Assembly: GCA_041984235.1 (NCBI GenBank)
Contig: JBHIYN010000010.1
Location: forward strand, 124,001 to 188,000
Source: JBHIYN01 sp041984235
GTDB lineage: Bacteria > Pseudomonadota > Gammaproteobacteria > Ga0077536
DNA: 64,000 nucleotides
Reading direction: 5' to 3'
The position numbers and the translations under genes were made by a program. Every line of letters begins with the position of its first letter. The stretch's first letter is position 1. Shown here piece after piece: positions 53,217 through 61,871 of the stretch. Below the pieces are notes generated by a model. That model ran no database searches. It was not told the DNA's origin and saw only the letters and a list, made by a program, of their open reading frames with translations.

Positions 53217-54803
53217 ATGTCGGGGGGCAGATGCATACGAACAGGCGTACTCGCAGGCCTGATCGTCATCGGCCTCGGCGGCTGCTCCGCCTGGCCACCG
53301 CTGTTCCCGGGCAGCCGCGACGAAGGCGGCGGCGAGGACACGGCAAACACGCCCCGGCATCGTCCGGCCGTGATCGACACGCGCCGGCCGGCGGCGCCGG
53401 CGGTAACCGCGCAGCGCCAGCCGGAGGCGGTGCCCGACCTGTGGCGTCGCATCGGCGAGGAGCTGCGCATGGCGCCGCGCGCGGAGCGCCGCGATGCCGA
53501 TCCGCTGACCCGCTTCGGCAACAGCGCGCGCCGCCTCAACGAGTCCGCTGCACGCGCGCGTCCCTTCCTCGGCCATATCGTGAACGAGATCGAGCGCCGC
53601 GGCCTGCCCTACGAGATTGCCCTCATCCCGATCATAGAAAGCGCCTACAACCCGGCCGCCACCTCGCCCGCCGGCGCCGCCGGCCTGTGGCAGCTGATGC
53701 CGGACACGGCGCGCCGCTTCGGGGTCGCCCAGTCGCGCTGGTACGACGGCCGCCGTGACGTGGTCGAGAGCACGCGCGCGGCGCTGGATTACTTCGAGCT
53801 GCTGCGCGACCGCTTCATGGGCGACTGGAAGCTGGTGTTCGCCGCCTACAACTGCGGCGAGCGCACCGTCGAACGCGCTATGGAGCGCAATGCCCGGCGT
53901 GGCATGGCGACCGATTTCCATGCCCTCAAGCTGCCGCGCTCGACGCGCGAGTACGTGCCGCGCCTGCTCGCGCTGACCGAGATCATCGCGCATCCCGAAG
54001 CGCACGGCGTCGAGCTGCCGCGCATTCCGGGCGGGCCGCACTTCGACATCGTCGAGGTCGGTCCGGCCCTCGACCTCAATCGCGTCATCGACTGGGTGAC
54101 GCTGGACGAAGCCGAGTTCGACACCCTGAACGCGGCGTTCCGCAAGCGCTACACGGTCGCCGGCGCGCCCAGCCGCGTGCTGGTTCCGGCCGGCGAAGGC
54201 GACAGCGTGCGCGAAGCGCTCGCCGCCCTGCCGCGCGAGGCCCGCACGCCGGCCGCCGAGCACGTGGTCGCAGCCGGCGAGACCCTGTCACACATCGCGC
54301 TGTCGAGCGGGATCTCGGTCGCCGCCCTGAAGCAGGTCAACGGCCTGACCTCCAACCGCCTCGCGGTCGGACAGACCCTGCGCGTGCCGCCGCCGACGGC
54401 GCTGCCCGAGCCGCTGCCGTCGGCCTCGGACACGGCAGCCGCCGCGCCGCCGCCGGAGCGCACCCACGTGGTCGCCCCGGGCGACAACCTGTGGGACCTG
54501 GCGCGCCGCTACGACACCAGCGTCGACGCGCTGGCCCGCGCCAATGGCATCGACCGGCGTGCCACCCTGCGTCTCGGGCAGCGCCTCAGGGTGCCGTCCG
54601 CGTCCGCGCCGGCGACGCCGGCCGCCGTCGCGGCCTACGAGGTCCGGCACGGGGACTCGCTGTGGACCATCTCGCGCCGCTTCAAGGTGTCGGTCGCCGA
54701 CCTGCAGCGCTGGAACCGTCTGGGCAGCGACCATCGCCTGCAGCCGGGGCAACGCCTGCTCGTCGCGCGGCCGTCCGCGCAGGACGCACACCATGACATC
54801 TGA
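53217..54803 (+). CDS. mltD: Membrane-bound lytic murein transglycosylase D
   Basis: MltD cleaves glycan strands in the periplasm. From ATG 53217 the protein is 528 aa: a lipoprotein signal with lipobox LGGC (near residue 23), an SLT domain (about 100-250; catalytic Glu in IPIIESAYNP, then SPAGAAGLWQLMP and AAYNCGERTVERA) and three C-terminal LysM domains (HVVAAGETLSHIALSSG, HVVAPGDNLWDLARRYD, YEVRHGDSLWTISRRFK). E. coli MltD has two LysM. No Shine-Dalgarno is present; the promoter abuts the start. Confidence 0.94.
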   Translation: MSGGRCIRTGVLAGLIVIGLGGCSAWPPLFPGSRDEGGGEDTANTPRHRPAVIDTRRPAAPAVTAQRQPEAVPDLWRRIGEELRMAPRAERRDADPLTRFGNSARRLNESAARARPFLGHIVNEIERRGLPYEIALIPIIESAYNPAATSPAGAAGLWQLMPDTARRFGVAQSRWYDGRRDVVESTRAALDYFELLRDRFMGDWKLVFAAYNCGERTVERAMERNARRGMATDFHALKLPRSTREYVPRLLALTEIIAHPEAHGVELPRIPGGPHFDIVEVGPALDLNRVIDWVTLDEAEFDTLNAAFRKRYTVAGAPSRVLVPAGEGDSVREALAALPREARTPAAEHVVAAGETLSHIALSSGISVAALKQVNGLTSNRLAVGQTLRVPPPTALPEPLPSASDTAAAAPPPERTHVVAPGDNLWDLARRYDTSVDALARANGIDRRATLRLGQRLRVPSASAPATPAAVAAYEVRHGDSLWTISRRFKVSVADLQRWNRLGSDHRLQPGQRLLVARPSAQDAHHDI

Positions 54804-54824
54804 TCCCGTGTCCGCGTCGCCACG

Positions 54825-57005
54825 GTGAGCGGTCTCGCCCTGCGCCTGGCGCGGCGCCTCGGCGCCGCGCTCGTGCGCGTGCTGTTCCGCGTACGCGTTG
54901 TCGGTCTCGAGCACTACCCGGCAGACGCCGAGCGCGTGCTGGTGCTGGCCAACCACGTGTCAGTGCTGGACGGCCTGGTGCTGTGGCTGTTCCTGCCGAA
55001 CGCACCGGTGTTCGCCATCGACCGCGAGCTGGCACGCCGCTGGTACCTGCGCCCGCTGCTCGGCGCGATCGAGACGCTGGAGACCGATCCCTTCAGCCCG
55101 GCCGCCATCAAGCGCCTGGTCGGCGTGGTGCGCAGCGGCCGGCCGGCAGTGATCTTCCCGGAGGGACGGGTCACCACCACCGGCACCCTGATGAAGGTCT
55201 ACGACGGCCCTGCCGTGGTTGCCGATCGCGCTGCCGCAACCGTGGTGCCGGTGGGTATCGAAGGGCTGCAGTACTCGCGCTGGTCGCGGGTCGGCGGACT
55301 CTACCGGCGCCGCCTGCTGCCCGCGCTCACGCTGACCGTGCTCGCGCCGCGCCGACTCGAGCTCGACCCCGCGCTGAAGGGCGCCGAGCGACGGCAGGCC
55401 GCGGCCGCGCGCATTGCCGACATCATGCGCGAGGTGGCCTACGCCAACGCCGTCCACGACGGCACCCTGTTCACCGCGCTGGTGCACGCGGCACGCACGC
55501 ACGGCGGTCGCCAGCTCGCGCTCGAAGACGCCGGTGGCGCGCGCCTCACCTACCAGGACATGATCACCCGCGCGTTCGTGCTCGGCTCGCTGATCGCGCG
55601 CCTGACCGATGCCCGTCAGCGCGTCGGCATCATGCTGCCGAGCACGGCGGCCGCTGTCGTCACCCTGTTCGCCTGCCAGGCGCGCGGCCGCGAGGCGGCC
55701 ATGCTCAACTTCACCGCCGGCCCGCGTGGCCTGGTGACCGCGCTGGAGACGGCCGACATCGAGGTCGTTTTCACCGCGCGCGCGTTTGTCGAGACCGCCC
55801 AGCTCGAAGAGGAAGTCGCCGCGCTCGCGGCCCACTGCGAAGTCATCTACCTGGAGGACCTGCGTGACCGCATCGGCCTGCTGCGCAAGCTCGGCGGACT
55901 CGTCGCCGGTCGCCTGCCGTGCCTCGCGCATCGCTTGTTGAGTCCGCCGCGCCGCGCGCGCGACCCGGCGGTGGTGCTCTTTACCTCGGGCTCGGAAGGG
56001 ATCCCCAAGGGCGTGGTGCTGTCACACGCGAACCTGCTCGCGAACTACGCCCAGGTCAGCATGCTGATCGACCTTACCCGCCGCGACCGCGTACTCAACG
56101 TGCTGCCGGTTTTCCACGCCTTCGGCCTGCTCGGCGGCGTGCTCCTGCCGCTGCTCAAGGGCGCCGCCAGCTACCAGTACCCGAATCCGCTGCACTACCG
56201 CATCGTGCCCGAGCTCTGCTACACGCTCGGCGTGACCTGCCTGTTCGGCACCACGACCTTCCTGCGCGGCTACGGCCGCAACGCCGATGCCTATGACTTC
56301 CACCGCATGCGCTACGTGATCGCCGGCGCCGAGAAGCTCACCGACGACGTGCGCCAGCTGTGGCACGAGAAATTCGGCATCCGCATCTTCGAAGGTTACG
56401 GCGCGACCGAGGCGAGCCCGGTGCTGGCGGTCAACTACCCGCTCGCCAACCGCCCCGGTACCGTCGGCCGCCTGCTCACGCGCATGCACTGGTACCTCGA
56501 ACCGGTGCCGGGTATCGACGAAGGCGGCGAGCTGGTGGTCAGCGGACCCAACGTCATGCTCGGTTACCTGTTCCACGGCAGCGATGGCGAGATCATTCCA
56601 CCCTGGACCGAGTCCCACGGCGCCGGCTGGTACGAGACCGGCGACATCGTCACGGTCGACGAACGCGGCTTCGTCACGATCCGCGGGCGCGCCAAGCGCT
56701 TCGCCAAGATCGGCGGCGAAATGGTCTCGCTCGCCGCGGTCGAAGAGCTCGCGCAGATGTTGTGGCCGGAAGGCCAGCACGCCGCCATGGCACTCAGCGA
56801 TCCGCGCAAGGGCGAGCAGATCGTGCTGGTCACCGACGTCGCTGATGCCGAGCGCTCACACCTGGTCGGCGCGGCGCGCGACGCCAGCGCCAGCGAGCTG
56901 CTGGTGCCCCGCCGTGTGATCCACTTCGAGCAGCTGCCCCTGCTCGGCTCGGGCAAGGTCGATTACACGACGCTGCGTGAGCAGCTCCAGCGCAGCGCGA
57001 GCTGA
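54825..57005 (+). CDS. aas: Bifunctional acyl-ACP synthetase / lysophospholipid acyltransferase Aas-like
   Basis: Aas recycles lysophosphatidylethanolamine with acyl-ACP at the inner membrane. The 726-aa protein (GTG start) has a PlsC-like acyltransferase (about 1-190; NHVSVLDG gives the H-x4-D motif, FPEGRVTTTG the second block) and an AMP-forming synthetase (about 215-726; VVLFTSGSEGIPKGVVLSH, EGYGATEASPV, YETGDIV). The size matches E. coli Aas (719), which lacks the LplT transporter domain, as here. It starts 21 bases after mltD and is probably cotranscribed. Confidence 0.92.
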   Translation: MSGLALRLARRLGAALVRVLFRVRVVGLEHYPADAERVLVLANHVSVLDGLVLWLFLPNAPVFAIDRELARRWYLRPLLGAIETLETDPFSPAAIKRLVGVVRSGRPAVIFPEGRVTTTGTLMKVYDGPAVVADRAAATVVPVGIEGLQYSRWSRVGGLYRRRLLPALTLTVLAPRRLELDPALKGAERRQAAAARIADIMREVAYANAVHDGTLFTALVHAARTHGGRQLALEDAGGARLTYQDMITRAFVLGSLIARLTDARQRVGIMLPSTAAAVVTLFACQARGREAAMLNFTAGPRGLVTALETADIEVVFTARAFVETAQLEEEVAALAAHCEVIYLEDLRDRIGLLRKLGGLVAGRLPCLAHRLLSPPRRARDPAVVLFTSGSEGIPKGVVLSHANLLANYAQVSMLIDLTRRDRVLNVLPVFHAFGLLGGVLLPLLKGAASYQYPNPLHYRIVPELCYTLGVTCLFGTTTFLRGYGRNADAYDFHRMRYVIAGAEKLTDDVRQLWHEKFGIRIFEGYGATEASPVLAVNYPLANRPGTVGRLLTRMHWYLEPVPGIDEGGELVVSGPNVMLGYLFHGSDGEIIPPWTESHGAGWYETGDIVTVDERGFVTIRGRAKRFAKIGGEMVSLAAVEELAQMLWPEGQHAAMALSDPRKGEQIVLVTDVADAERSHLVGAARDASASELLVPRRVIHFEQLPLLGSGKVDYTTLREQLQRSAS

Positions 57006-57008
57006 GCG

Positions 57009-57767
57009 TTACATGGGGCGCCCGTTGATGCTCCAGTCCCACTCCATGTACTCGATCTCGAAGCCCCCCTTGACCAGCGCCTTGGCCGCCTCCGGCTCGG
57101 CCACGTAGGGCGCGATCCAGGCCAGCACGGCCTTGTCGCTGTCACCGAAGTCCTCGGCGTGACGCTCGAACAGCTCCGACAGCTTGGCGCGGCGCAGGGT
57201 CAGCAGGAAGCGGTTCTTGCGCTTGTCGTTGACGAACGCCCGCACGGCCTCGTCGAGCTGCTGCCCGAGCTGGTCGGCGCGGTACGCACCGGCGCGCAGA
57301 TCGGGGCCGGCATAAGCTGCGCTGACCATCGCGAAGTGCAGCCGTGGATCGCCGAACTCGGCGAGCAGTGTCTGGATATCCTCGAGATCGTACTCGCGAC
57401 CGCCGACGCGGTGCTCAGTGGTGCGGAAGAACTTCAGGCGACCGAGCGCGTCGACCGGCGTGGTGCCGTCGGTGACCATGCGGATGGCGAGGGCGTTGTG
57501 CGCGTTGAGCCAGAACGCGATCGCCTCTTCTTCGCCGCCCAGCGCGCCCAGGTCGACCTCGGCCAGCGCCTCCACGTACTTGTGAAAGCGCACGTTGCGC
57601 GCAATCGCGGGATAATCCACGTAGCCGTCCTTGACGTGGGTGCGCAGCACATTGTCGATGAGCGCGTTGAGCGTCGCCGGCTCGGCGGCGAACGTCCCCT
57701 GGGTAAGCAACACCGTCACCAGTGCCGCGGCGCGGAGTATCGAAGACCTGGATGCTTGCACGAACAT
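57009..57767 (-). CDS. DUF547 exported protein
   Basis: This 252-aa protein has a signal peptide (ILRAAALVTVLLTQGTFA, cleavage near residue 28) and a DUF547 domain shown by VDYPAIARN, AIAFWLNAHNALAIRMV and LHFAMVSAAYAGPDLRAGAY. The family AFW(I/L)NAYN motif is present with H for Y. The Cys normally in the S.SCP-type segment is replaced (VSAAYAGPDL), so any thiol catalysis is doubtful. It converges on aas with a three-base gap. Function unknown. Confidence 0.82.
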   Translation of the reverse strand: MFVQASRSSILRAAALVTVLLTQGTFAAEPATLNALIDNVLRTHVKDGYVDYPAIARNVRFHKYVEALAEVDLGALGGEEEAIAFWLNAHNALAIRMVTDGTTPVDALGRLKFFRTTEHRVGGREYDLEDIQTLLAEFGDPRLHFAMVSAAYAGPDLRAGAYRADQLGQQLDEAVRAFVNDKRKNRFLLTLRRAKLSELFERHAEDFGDSDKAVLAWIAPYVAEPEAAKALVKGGFEIEYMEWDWSINGRPM

Positions 57768-57920
57768 AGTCGACCTCGTCGGGGGACAGGTGGGGCGCGG
57801 CGCCCCGTCGGGGAACCCGCTCGCCGGGTGCGGTCAAAGCAGGAGCAGTGCGCCGGCGCCACGGGGGCGCCAGTCTACACGAGGCACGGGACTTGAATGC
57901 CCCGGCCCGCCTCTGACACA

Positions 57921-57945
57921 TTGACCACCCGCGAGTGGCGCGGGT
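57921..57945 (+). promoter_or_regulatory. Candidate -35 with overlapping inverted repeat upstream of arsM
   Basis: TTGACC (57921-57926) is followed directly by a perfect seven-base inverted repeat, ACCCGCG-agtgg-CGCGGGT (57927-57945), 18 bases before the arsM ATG. It could be a repressor operator or a leader hairpin. No clear -10 box is visible between it and the gene. Confidence 0.35.
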
Positions 57946-57963
57946 TCAACCGGGAATCCAACC

Positions 57964-59016
57964 ATGCGTGAAGTCGTTCGCGATTATTACGGCCAGGTGC
58001 TGGGCGAGAGTGCCGACCTCAAGACCTCCGCCTGCACCACGAGCTGTGCACCGGGCGGCGCGCTGGCGGCGCTGATGGCCAACGTGCACCCCGAGGTCAG
58101 TGCGCGCTACTACGGCTGCGGACTGGTGTTCCCGCCCCTGCTCGACGGGCTCAGCGTGCTCGATCTCGGCTGTGGCAGCGGGCGCGACTGCTACGTGCTC
58201 GCGCAGCTGGTCGGGCCGCGCGGTCGCGTGGTCGGCGTCGACATGACCGGCGAGCAGCTCGAGGTCGCGCGCCGCCACCGCGACTGGCATGCCGAGCGCT
58301 TCGGCTACCCCGCGTCCAACGTCGAGTTCCGTCACGGCTACATCGAGCAGCTCGACGACTGCGGCCTGGCGCCCGGCAGCTTCGACGTCGTCGTCTCCAA
58401 CTGCGTCATCAACCTCGCCGTGGACAAGCTCGCCGTGCTGCGCGGTGCGCACCGCCTGCTGCGCGAGGGTGGCGAGCTCTATTTCGCCGACGTCTATGCC
58501 AGCCGCCGGGTACCGCAGGACCTCGCGCAGGACCCCCTGCTCTACGGCGAATGCCTGGGCGGCGCGCTGTACTGGCGCGACTTCGAGCGCCTCGCGCGCA
58601 GCGCCGGCTTCGGCGATCCGCGCCTGGTCGAGGACAACCCCGTCGCCGTTACCGACGCGGCGATTGCCGAGCGCGTCGACGGCATCGCATTCCACTCCGC
58701 CACCTGCCGCCTGCTGCGCGTCGACGGTCTCGAGGCCAGTGCCGAGGATTACGGCCAGCGGGCGTGCTACCGCGGCGGGATCGCCGACTGCGAGGAGCGC
58801 TTCGTGCTCGACAAGCGGCACGTCTTCGAACGCGGTCACAGCGTCGCGGTGAGTGGCAACACCTTTCGCCTGCTGGCCGCCTCGCGCTACGCCGACTGCT
58901 TCGACCTCGAGAGCACGGACGCCGTGCATCGCGGCCCGTTCGCCGAAGACGACGACGCCCTGCCGTTCACCGCGCCCGGCTGCTGCGCACCCGCGCAGTC
59001 CTCTGCGTGCTGCTGA
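57964..59016 (+). CDS. arsM: Arsenite S-adenosylmethionine methyltransferase
   Basis: ArsM methylates As(III), giving volatile or more easily exported species. The 350-aa protein has SAM motif I VLDLGCGSGRDCYVLAQLVG, VVGVDMTGEQLEVAR and SFDVVVSNCVINL. Four cysteines, C24, C52, C147 and C197, match the spacing of the four catalytic/arsenic-binding Cys known from eukaryotic algal ArsM (28 and 50 residues between the outer pairs). A Cys-rich tail (GCCAPAQSSACC) may also bind arsenic. The next gene starts 16 bases later, indicating an operon with a mercuric-reductase-like fusion protein. Confidence 0.93.
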   Translation: MREVVRDYYGQVLGESADLKTSACTTSCAPGGALAALMANVHPEVSARYYGCGLVFPPLLDGLSVLDLGCGSGRDCYVLAQLVGPRGRVVGVDMTGEQLEVARRHRDWHAERFGYPASNVEFRHGYIEQLDDCGLAPGSFDVVVSNCVINLAVDKLAVLRGAHRLLREGGELYFADVYASRRVPQDLAQDPLLYGECLGGALYWRDFERLARSAGFGDPRLVEDNPVAVTDAAIAERVDGIAFHSATCRLLRVDGLEASAEDYGQRACYRGGIADCEERFVLDKRHVFERGHSVAVSGNTFRLLAASRYADCFDLESTDAVHRGPFAEDDDALPFTAPGCCAPAQSSACC

Positions 59017-59032
59017 ACGGTCCGCGCTACCA

Positions 59033-61186
59033 ATGACCCGCCGACGCTGGCTGCTGCTGGCGGCGGCGCTGCTCGTCGCGGTGGTGGTCGTGCTGCTCGA
59101 GCCGGGCCGTTACCTGAGCCTCGACTATCTCAGGCAGCAGCAGGCCACCCTGCAGGCCTACGTCCGCGCCCACCCGCTGCTGGCCTCCAGCCTCGGCTTC
59201 GGCATCTACACCGTGGTCACCGCCTTGTCGCTACCCGGGGCACTGGTCATGACGCTGGCCGCCGGTGCGGTGTTCGGCGTGCTGTGGGGCACTGTGCTGG
59301 TGTCCTTCGCCAGCACGCTGGGCGCGACGCTGGCCTTCCTGTTCGCGCGCTATCTCTTCCGTGACGCCGTGCAGGCGCGCTTCGGGCCGCGGCTCGAGGG
59401 CATCAACCGCGGCATCAGCCGCGACGGCCCGCTGTACCTGCTTACGCTGCGCCTGATCCCGGTGGTGCCGTTCGTGGTCATCAACCTGGTGATGGCGCTG
59501 ACCCCGATCTCGGTACGCAATTTCTACCTCTACAGCCAGCTCGGCATGTTTCCGGCGACGATCGTCTACGTCAACGCCGGCACCCAGCTGGCCGCCATCG
59601 AGTCGTTGTCCGACATCGCCTCGCCCGCCGTGCTGGCGTCGCTGGGCCTGCTCGCGGCATTCCCGTTCCTGGCCCGCTTCATCGCGCGCCTCGTCGAGCG
59701 TCGCCGCTTTCGCATGCGCTACCCGCCGCCCGCGGGCGTGGATCACAACGTGGTCGTGATCGGCGCCGGCTCGGCCGGCCTGGTGGCCAGCTACATCGCC
59801 GCCGCCGTACAGGCGCGGGTGGTACTGGTCGAGCAGGCGCGCATGGGCGGCGACTGCCTGAACACCGGCTGCGTGCCCTCCAAGGCCCTGCTGCGCGTCG
59901 CGCGCCAGGTGCACGAGGCACGCCACGCCTCGCGCCTCGGCCTCGGCGACACCGAGATCCCGGTCGACTTCGCGGCGGTCATGCAGCGTGTCCAGGCCGT
60001 GATCCGGCGCATCGAACCGCACGACTCGGTGCAGCGCTACCAGGCGCTGGGGGTGGAGTGCGTGCACGGCCGCGCGCGCATCGTCTCGCCGTACGAGGTC
60101 GAGGTCGGCGGCCGTCGCCTGAGCACGCGCGCGATCGTGCTCGCGACCGGCGCGCGGCCGCTGGTGCCATCACTGCCCGGCCTGGCCGAGCTGGCGTACC
60201 TGACTTCCGACAACCTGTGGCAGCTCGACCACCTGCCACGCCGCCTGCTGGTGCTGGGCGGCGGCCCCATCGGCTGCGAGCTGGCGCAGGCCTTCGCCCG
60301 CCTGGGCAGCCAGGTCACCGTGGTCGAGATGGCCGAGCGCCTGCTGCCGCGCGAGGACCCGCCGGTGTCGGCCTTGCTGCAGCAGGTCTTCGCGGACGAG
60401 GGCATCGGCCTCGAGCTCGGCACCCGCGCACTTTCCTTCGAGACCGGCCCGGACGGCAACGTCGTGCACTGCGAGCGGGTCGCGGGCGACGACGGGGAAG
60501 CGCTTACCCTCGCTTTCGACGAGGTGCTGGTCGCGCTCGGCCGGCGCGCCAACGTGGAGGGCTACGGCCTGGAAGAGCTGGGCGTGGCGATCGCCGAGCG
60601 CGGCACCATAGAGGTCAACGAACACCTGCAGACGACCCTGCCGAACGTGTTTGCGTGCGGCGACGTGGCCGGCCCGTGGCAGTTCACGCATACCGCGGCA
60701 CACCAGGCCTGGTATGCCGCGGTCAACGCCCTGTTCGGCGACCTGCGACGCTTCGCGGTCGACACCCGGGTGATCCCGTGGTGCACCTTCACCGACCCCG
60801 AGGTCGCCCACGTCGGCCTCAGCGAGCAGCAGGCCCGCGACGCCGGCACCGCGTTCGAGATCACCACCTACGACCTCGGCGAGCTCGATCGCGCCATCGC
60901 CGACGGCACCGCGCGCGGCTTCGTGCGCGTGCTCACCGCACCCGGCAGCGATCGCGTGCTGGGCGCCACGGTGGTCGGCGAACATGCCGGCGAGATCATC
61001 GGCGAGTTCGTGCTCGCCATGCGCCACGGACTCGGCCTGAACAAGATCCTCTCGACCATCCACGTCTACCCGACCTACGGCGAGGCCGCGAAGTTCGCCG
61101 CCGGCAACTGGCGCCGCGCGCACACCGCGCCGTGGCTACTGCGCGGCCTGGCCTGGTTCCACCGCCGGCGCCGCGGCGCGCCCTGA
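59033..61186 (+). CDS. TVP38/TMEM64 membrane domain fused to a mercuric-reductase-like flavoprotein
   Basis: This 717-aa protein starts at ATG 59033. Residues 1-225 are a VTT/DedA-like membrane domain with several hydrophobic segments and the reentrant-type LSLPGALVMTLAAGAVFG. Residues 238-717 are a class I pyridine-nucleotide disulfide oxidoreductase: FAD motif VVVIGAGSAGLVASYIAA, redox pair Cys275/Cys280 in GGDCLNTGCVPSK, NAD motif LVLGGGPIGCELAQAFARLG and the C-terminal HVYPTYGEAAK with the catalytic His and Glu. There is no heavy-metal-associated N-terminal domain and no C-terminal Cys pair for Hg(II). The substrate is unknown; cotranscription with arsM suggests a redox role in metalloid stress. 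Confidence 0.88.
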   Translation: MTRRRWLLLAAALLVAVVVVLLEPGRYLSLDYLRQQQATLQAYVRAHPLLASSLGFGIYTVVTALSLPGALVMTLAAGAVFGVLWGTVLVSFASTLGATLAFLFARYLFRDAVQARFGPRLEGINRGISRDGPLYLLTLRLIPVVPFVVINLVMALTPISVRNFYLYSQLGMFPATIVYVNAGTQLAAIESLSDIASPAVLASLGLLAAFPFLARFIARLVERRRFRMRYPPPAGVDHNVVVIGAGSAGLVASYIAAAVQARVVLVEQARMGGDCLNTGCVPSKALLRVARQVHEARHASRLGLGDTEIPVDFAAVMQRVQAVIRRIEPHDSVQRYQALGVECVHGRARIVSPYEVEVGGRRLSTRAIVLATGARPLVPSLPGLAELAYLTSDNLWQLDHLPRRLLVLGGGPIGCELAQAFARLGSQVTVVEMAERLLPREDPPVSALLQQVFADEGIGLELGTRALSFETGPDGNVVHCERVAGDDGEALTLAFDEVLVALGRRANVEGYGLEELGVAIAERGTIEVNEHLQTTLPNVFACGDVAGPWQFTHTAAHQAWYAAVNALFGDLRRFAVDTRVIPWCTFTDPEVAHVGLSEQQARDAGTAFEITTYDLGELDRAIADGTARGFVRVLTAPGSDRVLGATVVGEHAGEIIGEFVLAMRHGLGLNKILSTIHVYPTYGEAAKFAAGNWRRAHTAPWLLRGLAWFHRRRRGAP

Positions 61187-61199
61187 CCGCGTCGCGGCC

Positions 61200-61871
61200 T
61201 CAGGCCGTACCGTGCGAAGCGAGCTTGTCCGCCGCGCGGATCGGCTGCGGCAGGCGGAAGCGCGGCGCGCAGTCGAGCACCAGGTGGACGGCGCTGCCCA
61301 AACTGACACCGTGGCCGACCGAGACGAACACCGGGCTGACCCGCCGCCGCGTGCGCACGACCGCGCCGATGACCTCGCCGTCGTGCACCAGCGGCACGTG
61401 CTCGCCGCGCTCCTCGCCCGGCTCGTCGTGCGTGCCGCACAGGCGCGACTTGCCGACCCCTATGGTCGGCAGGCCGCTGGCCACGCCGAGGTGGCAGGCG
61501 CTGCCGAAGCGGCGCGGGTGCGCGCGGCCGTGGCCGTCGCACAGCACCACGTCCGGCTCGCGCGCGAGACGCCCGAGCGCTTCCAGCATCGCCGGGACCT
61601 CGCGAAACGAGAGCAGGCCGGGTACGTAGGGGAAGCGCGTCGGCCGGCTGATCACGACCTGCTCCAGGGTCTCCAGTGCCGGGTAGCTCATGACGACGAC
61701 CGCGACCCGGGTGGTCTTCCCGTCGTCGGTGAAGCCGGCATCGACACCCGCTACCCGGCGCACCGCACCAAAGCGGTCCTCGCTGACCACCCGCGCGGCC
61801 AGCTCGCGCTGCAACGCTACCGCCGCGCGCGGCGTGAGATCGAACTCGGCCGGATCAATCGCGTAGCGCAT
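61200..61871 (-). CDS. nfi: Endonuclease V (deoxyinosine 3' endonuclease)
   Basis: EndoV nicks DNA (or RNA) next to inosine. The ATG at 61871 gives 223 aa, the E. coli size. Active-site Asp in RRVAGVDAGF, conserved YVPGLLSFREVPAML, and the second block VVLCDGHGRAHPRRFGSACHLGV followed by IGVGKSRLCG are all present. Its start lies 17 bases inside the 3' end of the creatininase-family gene, so it is translated from the same transcript. Confidence 0.94.
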   Translation of the reverse strand: MRYAIDPAEFDLTPRAAVALQRELAARVVSEDRFGAVRRVAGVDAGFTDDGKTTRVAVVVMSYPALETLEQVVISRPTRFPYVPGLLSFREVPAMLEALGRLAREPDVVLCDGHGRAHPRRFGSACHLGVASGLPTIGVGKSRLCGTHDEPGEERGEHVPLVHDGEVIGAVVRTRRRVSPVFVSVGHGVSLGSAVHLVLDCAPRFRLPQPIRAADKLASHGTA

